Source: an uncultured bacterium (GTDB lineage: Bacteria > Cyanobacteriota > Vampirovibrionia > Gastranaerophilales > Gastranaerophilaceae). From it: a DNA stretch of 9,054 bases. Numbering within the stretch: position 1 is the first letter of the stretch; every line of letters begins with the position of its first letter. This document shows, piece by piece, positions 5,379 to 9,054 of the stretch. The stretch covers positions 1 to 9,054 of the forward strand of contig USJT01000033.1 in assembly GCA_900555175.1 (NCBI GenBank), written 5' to 3'. A program made the translations under genes and the position numbers. A model generated the notes under the pieces. The model did not search any database. It worked only from the letters and a program-made list of their open reading frames with translations, and was not told the DNA's origin.

Positions 5379-5777
5379 ATGGCAGAAGAATCAGAACAAA
5401 AGCAAGAAGAAATCCAAACTTCTTCTCATAAAAAAACAAAAAATAAAACAGGCTTTTACTATTCATTCTTAACGCTTGTCCTTTTGTTCTGCTTAATTCA
5501 AATAGGTTTTGGGGCAATATTAAATATCTCAAAAACAATCTCTTATAGAGCTAAAATTTCAACACTTTCAAGAATAAGAGATGAAGCAGAAAGTCAAAAT
5601 CAAGAGCTTAAACAGGATATAAAATTATTTTCATCAAGATCAAGCTTGGAAGGTATCGCAAGAAACAATCTTAAAATGGCAGGAGAAGATGAAGTTCTTG
5701 TTCTCATAAACAACAACCAGAAAACAACTCCTAAACATAAAAAAGTTAAACACAAAAAAAATCATAAGAAGAAATAA
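5379..5777 (+). CDS. FtsB/DivIC-family septum formation initiator protein
   Basis: A 132-residue bitopic membrane protein. A polar cytoplasmic N-terminus (1-25) precedes one membrane helix (about 27-49), a coiled coil (about 55-85, RAKISTLSRIRDEAESQNQEL), and the family's C-terminal signature IARNNLKMAGEDEVLVLI (93-110), which corresponds to the A-R-x-x-L-x-M/Y-x-x-x-x-E segment of FtsB and DivIC. Family members join FtsL and FtsQ/DivIB in the periplasmic subcomplex that activates septal cell wall synthesis. After the domain comes an unusual tail of about 16 residues made almost only of Lys and His (KHKKVKHKKNHKKK at the end). GAGG lies 4 nt before the ATG. It is followed 10 nt later by the TPR gene, probably as one transcript. 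Family assignment is firm; whether it acts as FtsB or DivIC cannot be decided from sequence alone. Confidence 0.85.
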   Translation: MAEESEQKQEEIQTSSHKKTKNKTGFYYSFLTLVLLFCLIQIGFGAILNISKTISYRAKISTLSRIRDEAESQNQELKQDIKLFSSRSSLEGIARNNLKMAGEDEVLVLINNNQKTTPKHKKVKHKKNHKKK

Positions 5778-5787
5778 CGGAGCATAA

Positions 5788-7362
5788 ATGCAGGAAATTA
5801 TTGAATATATTAAACAAGCATTCGATTTAAAATCTCAAAAATGTTACAAACAAGCAATCGAAATGTTATATAAAGCTCTTGAAATTGAAAGTGATAATAT
5901 TGAAATTTTATTTCAACTCGGAGAATTATATTTTCTGCTAAATAATTTTCAACGCTCAATGCAATATTTGGAAAAAGTATTAGAAAATAATCCAAATCAT
6001 GTTGAAGCTTTAAAGCTTATACAAAAAATTTATAAATACACAAACGAAAAAGAAAATGCAGCAAAAATTGCAGAAAAAATTTATCAAATTCAAAAAAATC
6101 AAGATAACCTTATAAACCTTATAGATGCACTTTCAGCATCTTGCAATATGACAAAAATCTCAGAACTGGAAGCCTTAAATTCTGAAAATGATGACGTAAT
6201 TTACCATATTGCAAAAGCTTTTTATGACAATGGAAAAATTCAAGAAGCAAAAGAAAAGCTTGAAAAAATTTTAGCAATTAATTCAAAAAACGAAAACGCT
6301 CTTGTTTTACTTGGCAAAATATATTTTGAAGAAAACGAATTTGATAAATCAAAAAATATATTTAATACATTTTCAAAAAATTCGGGAAATCCTGAAGTTT
6401 TAAACTACTTAGGACTTTTTGCTCTTGAGGATATGAAATTTATTGATGCAATCAAATATTTTTCAAAAGCAGCATCACTTGATAGAATAAATCACCGTTA
6501 CCAGTACAATTTAGGAAACGCATATTTTTACAACGGTTGGTTTAAAGAGGCTGTTCAATCATATCTTCAGGCAATCCGTATGGCTCCTGAAAATTCAGGT
6601 TACAGATATTCACTGGCTTACCTTTATTATGAACAAAAAGAATTTGAAAAAGCTCAAAAAGAAATAGATTACATTCTGGAGCATAACCCTGAATACAGTC
6701 TTGCACATGTATTAAATGCATTACTAAAATTTGAAAATAAAGATTTTCTCGGTGCTCAAGCAGAACTTGAAACAAATCTGAAAGTTTCAGGAGAAGATAA
6801 TTTTACACTCACAGCACTTTCAAAAGTTTATAAAGAGCTTTCAATGTTTGAAAAAGCAGAAAATGCAATTCAAAAAGTTATAGCAAATACTCCGCAAAGC
6901 TTAAACTACAAATGCCAGCTTGCAGATATTTATATTAAAGAAAAAAAATATGACAAAGCACTTGAAATAGTATCAGAAATTTTGAAAGAAAACGAAAATT
7001 ACATATCAGCATACGAAATAGGTGCAAAAGCAGCATACCAAAAGCAAGATTACGAAGAAGCAAAACGCTACGCGCAAGAAGCAATTTCTTTAGATATGAA
7101 TTTTGCACCGGGATATTACTATCTTGCACTTGTAAGATTTACGGAAAAAGATTACGAAGAAGCCATAGAATGTATGAAACGTGCAATTATGTATGATGTA
7201 AACAATGCACAATATTATGCAGATATGAGCAATATTTATAAAGAAACTCAAGACTACAAAACAGCACTTGAATACATTAAAGAAGCAGAAAGCATTTCAC
7301 CAAGTCTTGAATATCAAATAATGTACAAAGAACTTGCTTCCTTAAACAGAAAATCAAAATAA
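5788..7362 (+). CDS. Tetratricopeptide repeat (TPR) protein, about 14 repeats
   Basis: The 524 residues are almost entirely 34-residue TPR units, each with the W/Y/L-L-G-Y-F-A-P type helix-turn-helix pattern; examples are LGELYFLLNNFQRSMQYLEK (about 42-61) and YNLGNAYFYNGWFKEAVQSY (about 241-260). I count about 14 recognisable repeats. One irregular stretch near residues 103-135 breaks the register, and a short charged tail (LNRKSK) ends the protein. No signal peptide or membrane helix is visible, so it should be cytoplasmic. TPR superhelices bind peptides and scaffold complexes; no catalytic domain is attached. GGAG lies 5 nt before the ATG, and the gene starts 10 nt after the FtsB-like gene, implying co-transcription and possibly a role in division or envelope assembly, which is inference from position only. 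Confidence 0.92.
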   Translation: MQEIIEYIKQAFDLKSQKCYKQAIEMLYKALEIESDNIEILFQLGELYFLLNNFQRSMQYLEKVLENNPNHVEALKLIQKIYKYTNEKENAAKIAEKIYQIQKNQDNLINLIDALSASCNMTKISELEALNSENDDVIYHIAKAFYDNGKIQEAKEKLEKILAINSKNENALVLLGKIYFEENEFDKSKNIFNTFSKNSGNPEVLNYLGLFALEDMKFIDAIKYFSKAASLDRINHRYQYNLGNAYFYNGWFKEAVQSYLQAIRMAPENSGYRYSLAYLYYEQKEFEKAQKEIDYILEHNPEYSLAHVLNALLKFENKDFLGAQAELETNLKVSGEDNFTLTALSKVYKELSMFEKAENAIQKVIANTPQSLNYKCQLADIYIKEKKYDKALEIVSEILKENENYISAYEIGAKAAYQKQDYEEAKRYAQEAISLDMNFAPGYYYLALVRFTEKDYEEAIECMKRAIMYDVNNAQYYADMSNIYKETQDYKTALEYIKEAESISPSLEYQIMYKELASLNRKSK

Positions 7363-7365
7363 AAT

Positions 7366-7393
7366 TTGACCTGTAAATTTATATAATTATAAT
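7366..7393 (+). promoter_or_regulatory. Promoter of the HExxH protein gene
   Basis: TTGACC (7366-7371), a 16-bp spacer and a perfect TATAAT (7388-7393) begin 4 nt after the TPR stop codon. The predicted leader is about 47 nt, the longest of the predicted leaders here. It contains a small dyad CTACA-TT-TGTAG (7406-7417) and the Shine-Dalgarno AGGAG. No terminator separates it from the TPR gene, so readthrough is also possible. Confidence 0.6.
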
Positions 7394-7446
7394 ATTAAGT
7401 ATCTGCTACATTTGTAGTTTATTACTGGAATTATAGGAGAAGATTA

Positions 7447-8136
7447 GTGGATATTAAACAATTACAAAAGATATTATTTATCACAACAATAGTTTTATCA
7501 TTTCAATTACCTGCTTTTTCGGCTAAAAAAGATGAAGCACTTATTGAAGTACCTAAAACATACCCTGCAAAATACACAAGTCAATATATAAATGAAATAA
7601 AGCCGATGTACAAATCTGTCGGGAAAGATGAAATATTTTACGTTGCACTGGATATGTTGAAAGGAACAAACGGAGAATTTTCAAGAAACGCAATTTTAGG
7701 GAATAACCTATCAGGCAGACCTGTAAAAATCGAATTCAGAGATTTGGGAACAATTAACCCTGATTATGCAAAATTTGATGCCCTAGGCTGGAAAAAGAAC
7801 AAACAATTATTTATCTTTATAAACCCTCGTCACAAAGATGCACCTCCTGGAGCTCTTGCCGCACTATTATCACACGAAGCATTACATCAAGATGAATTTA
7901 ACTCACTTGCGGAAGAAACTTACGCCTGGACAATGGAAGCATCTGTTTGGTATGAAATTTCAAAGCTTTATCCAGAAAGTAATGATGAACTTCACCCGCT
8001 TGTTGTTAGAGAAAACACTTTAAAAAAACTGTTTGAACGTGGAGGATATTCAAATAAATATATAAAGAAAACAGTGATGTCTAATGAAGGCTACAAGAAC
8101 CTTCCGTCAACATCTCCGGGCTTTGAAGATTTATAA
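7447..8136 (+). CDS. Exported putative zinc metalloprotease with HExxH motif
   Basis: A 229-residue protein starting with GTG at 7447, supported by AGGAG 7 nt upstream; no ATG lies nearby in frame. A signal peptide covers about residues 1-26 (QLQK, hydrophobic 10-20, AFSA before KKDE). The centre contains HEALH (143-147) at the end of a hydrophobic helix (GALAALLSHEALH), followed 9-10 residues later by a Glu pair in LAEETYAW (154-161). HExxH followed by a downstream Glu is the zinc-binding layout of gluzincin-type peptidases, and the preceding strand LFIFINPRH fits the usual edge strand before the active-site helix. I cannot name the family. Substrate is unknown; it would act outside the cytoplasm. 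It lies between the TPR gene and a C-terminal processing protease, suggesting an envelope-proteolysis neighbourhood. Protease activity is inference from the motif. Confidence 0.75.
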   Translation: MDIKQLQKILFITTIVLSFQLPAFSAKKDEALIEVPKTYPAKYTSQYINEIKPMYKSVGKDEIFYVALDMLKGTNGEFSRNAILGNNLSGRPVKIEFRDLGTINPDYAKFDALGWKKNKQLFIFINPRHKDAPPGALAALLSHEALHQDEFNSLAEETYAWTMEASVWYEISKLYPESNDELHPLVVRENTLKKLFERGGYSNKYIKKTVMSNEGYKNLPSTSPGFEDL

Positions 8137-8182
8137 GACAACAAAAATTTTTATTAATCTTCTAAACTACTAAAAAAGTATA

Positions 8183-8211
8183 TTGATTATAAAAATTTCT
8201 TGATGTTAAAT
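8183..8211 (+). promoter_or_regulatory. Weak candidate promoter of the C-terminal processing protease gene
   Basis: TTGATT (8183-8188) and TTAAAT (8206-8211) are 17 bp apart. Each matches consensus at four of six positions. The -10 ends 6 nt before ATG 8218, the same register as three other genes here without a Shine-Dalgarno. Individually this site is weak; the shared spacing is its main support. Confidence 0.35.
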
Positions 8212-8217
8212 ATTCGT

Positions 8218-9054
8218 ATGAAGAGAAGACAGGCAATAATTTTCATACTTTTAATAGTAGCACTTTTCACCGTAAACAAAATGTTTATGGAGCAAAAAGA
8301 TGCTTTAGTATCTGAAATGCCTGAAATGGTGGATCATGACCATGTTTCTTCTCAAAAGCTTTTTGACAGCAGCTGGAAAATTATCAGAGATAATTACTTT
8401 GATTCAGAGCTAAACAATCAAGCATGGGGCAGGTGGAAAGAGCATTATCACGGTAAGATAAAAACTGATGAAGATGCAAAAGTTGCAATAGATACAATGC
8501 TTGCAAGTTTAAATGATCCTTATTCAAGATACATGTCAAAATCAGAATATCTTGAACAAAATAACTCAATAAATTCAAAAATCACAGGCATTGGTGTCAA
8601 TATTACATCAATTTCAGGTAAAATCCATATCGTAAATGTTATGGAAGGCACACCTGCTCAATTTGCAAATCTTTTACCTGACGATATAATTATTGCAATT
8701 GACGGGAAAAACGTTAACGGCTTGTCACTTTCAGAAGTTGCTAATTTAGTCAGAGGGCCTGAAAACAGCTTTGTAAACATTACAATTTTACGAAACAAAG
8801 ACAAACTCGTAAAACGTGTAATGCGCAAAGAAATAAAACTCAAAACCGTAAAAAGTGCTATTGTAGATAAAAATATCGGTTATATACAAATAACAAGCTT
8901 TATCGGATCAACAACACCTAACGAGTTTTTGGAAGCACTAGAAAAAACAAAAGATACAAAAGGTCTGATTCTTGATTTAAGAGGAAATACCGGAGGGCTT
9001 TTGCCTAATGCAGTATTTATCGCAAACCTGTTTTTACCTGAAGGCAGCAACATT
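8218..9054 (+). CDS. ctpA: C-terminal processing peptidase, S41 family (partial, 3' end beyond window)
   Basis: The first 279 codons of a carboxyl-terminal processing serine protease. After a basic start (MKRR) an uncleaved anchor or signal sequence spans about residues 6-19. The N-terminal helical domain follows (about 47-113, with LNDPYSRYM at 98-106). A PDZ domain runs from about 121 to 200 (GIGVNI loop, EGTPAQ, DDIIIAIDG) and would recognise substrate C-termini. The start of the S41 protease core is seen as IGYIQITSF (220-228) and LDLRGNTGG (252-260). The catalytic Ser and Lys lie beyond the window end. These enzymes work outside the cytoplasm, trimming or degrading envelope proteins; in photosynthetic cyanobacteria CtpA matures the D1 protein, which would not apply here. 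The start is uncertain: ATG 8218 is favoured, but ATG 8203 and TTG 8200 share the frame, and none has a Shine-Dalgarno. Confidence 0.93.
   Translation, partial: MKRRQAIIFILLIVALFTVNKMFMEQKDALVSEMPEMVDHDHVSSQKLFDSSWKIIRDNYFDSELNNQAWGRWKEHYHGKIKTDEDAKVAIDTMLASLNDPYSRYMSKSEYLEQNNSINSKITGIGVNITSISGKIHIVNVMEGTPAQFANLLPDDIIIAIDGKNVNGLSLSEVANLVRGPENSFVNITILRNKDKLVKRVMRKEIKLKTVKSAIVDKNIGYIQITSFIGSTTPNEFLEALEKTKDTKGLILDLRGNTGGLLPNAVFIANLFLPEGSNI

Noticed and set aside
7838..8023. 61-codon plus-strand ORF inside the HExxH gene
   Set aside because: Out-of-frame shadow of a better supported gene with signal peptide, ribosome binding site and motif.
8143..8152. AAAAATTTTT after the HExxH gene as a terminator
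   Set aside because: It is a self-complementary A/T run with no GC stem and no loop, so it gives no credible hairpin terminator.

Overview
This AT-rich window with ordinary bacterial coding looks like a chromosomal segment of a non-photosynthetic relative of Cyanobacteria, most likely Gastranaerophilales/Melainabacteria (Vampirovibrionia). The main clue is the pilin-like protein at 3317-4078. Its Ala|Phe prepeptidase site, hydrophobic helix and GWKIPKDYP-type C-terminus match my recollection of large prepilin families in those genomes. This placement is inference from protein style, not from a marker search. I see no insertion sequence, prophage, CRISPR array, tRNA or rRNA.

Left part, mostly minus strand. 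A possible partial gene (1-71) follows rsmH (96-1031), the 16S rRNA m4C1402 methyltransferase usually linked to division genes. A minus-strand hairpin terminator (1048-1075) lies immediately upstream of rsmH. Next come a short AbrB-fold gene on the plus strand (1212-1376) and an unrecognised 69-residue gene on the minus strand (1377-1586), whose stop codons abut tail to tail. Then follow gltX (1758-3227), whose best start is 18 codons inside the longest ORF, and the pilin-like gene (3317-4078).

Divergent switch at 4079-4200. Two perfect inverted repeats sharing an AGTGYAA core lie between the pilin gene and a small ribbon-helix-helix regulator (4201-4374). They overlap candidate promoters for both genes, which suggests autoregulation plus control of the pilin.

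Right part, all plus strand. In order: a probable outer-membrane beta protein (4424-5317), an FtsB/DivIC-like divisome protein (5379-5777), a 14-repeat TPR protein 10 nt downstream and probably in the same operon (5788-7362), an exported HExxH protein (7447-8136), and a C-terminal processing protease (8218 to the window end, cut before its catalytic serine). The genes from 4424 to the end are mainly envelope, division and proteolysis functions.

A recurring theme is very compact initiation. Four genes (rsmH, the RHH gene, the outer-membrane-like gene and the protease) lack a Shine-Dalgarno sequence and have a -10-like hexamer ending exactly 6 nt before the ATG, as expected for leaderless mRNAs. 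The pilin and FtsB-like genes have predicted leaders of only 10-12 nt that contain little besides the Shine-Dalgarno. No gap between genes exceeds 300 bases; the largest are 1032-1211 and 1587-1757, and in the latter I see only AT-rich sequence.
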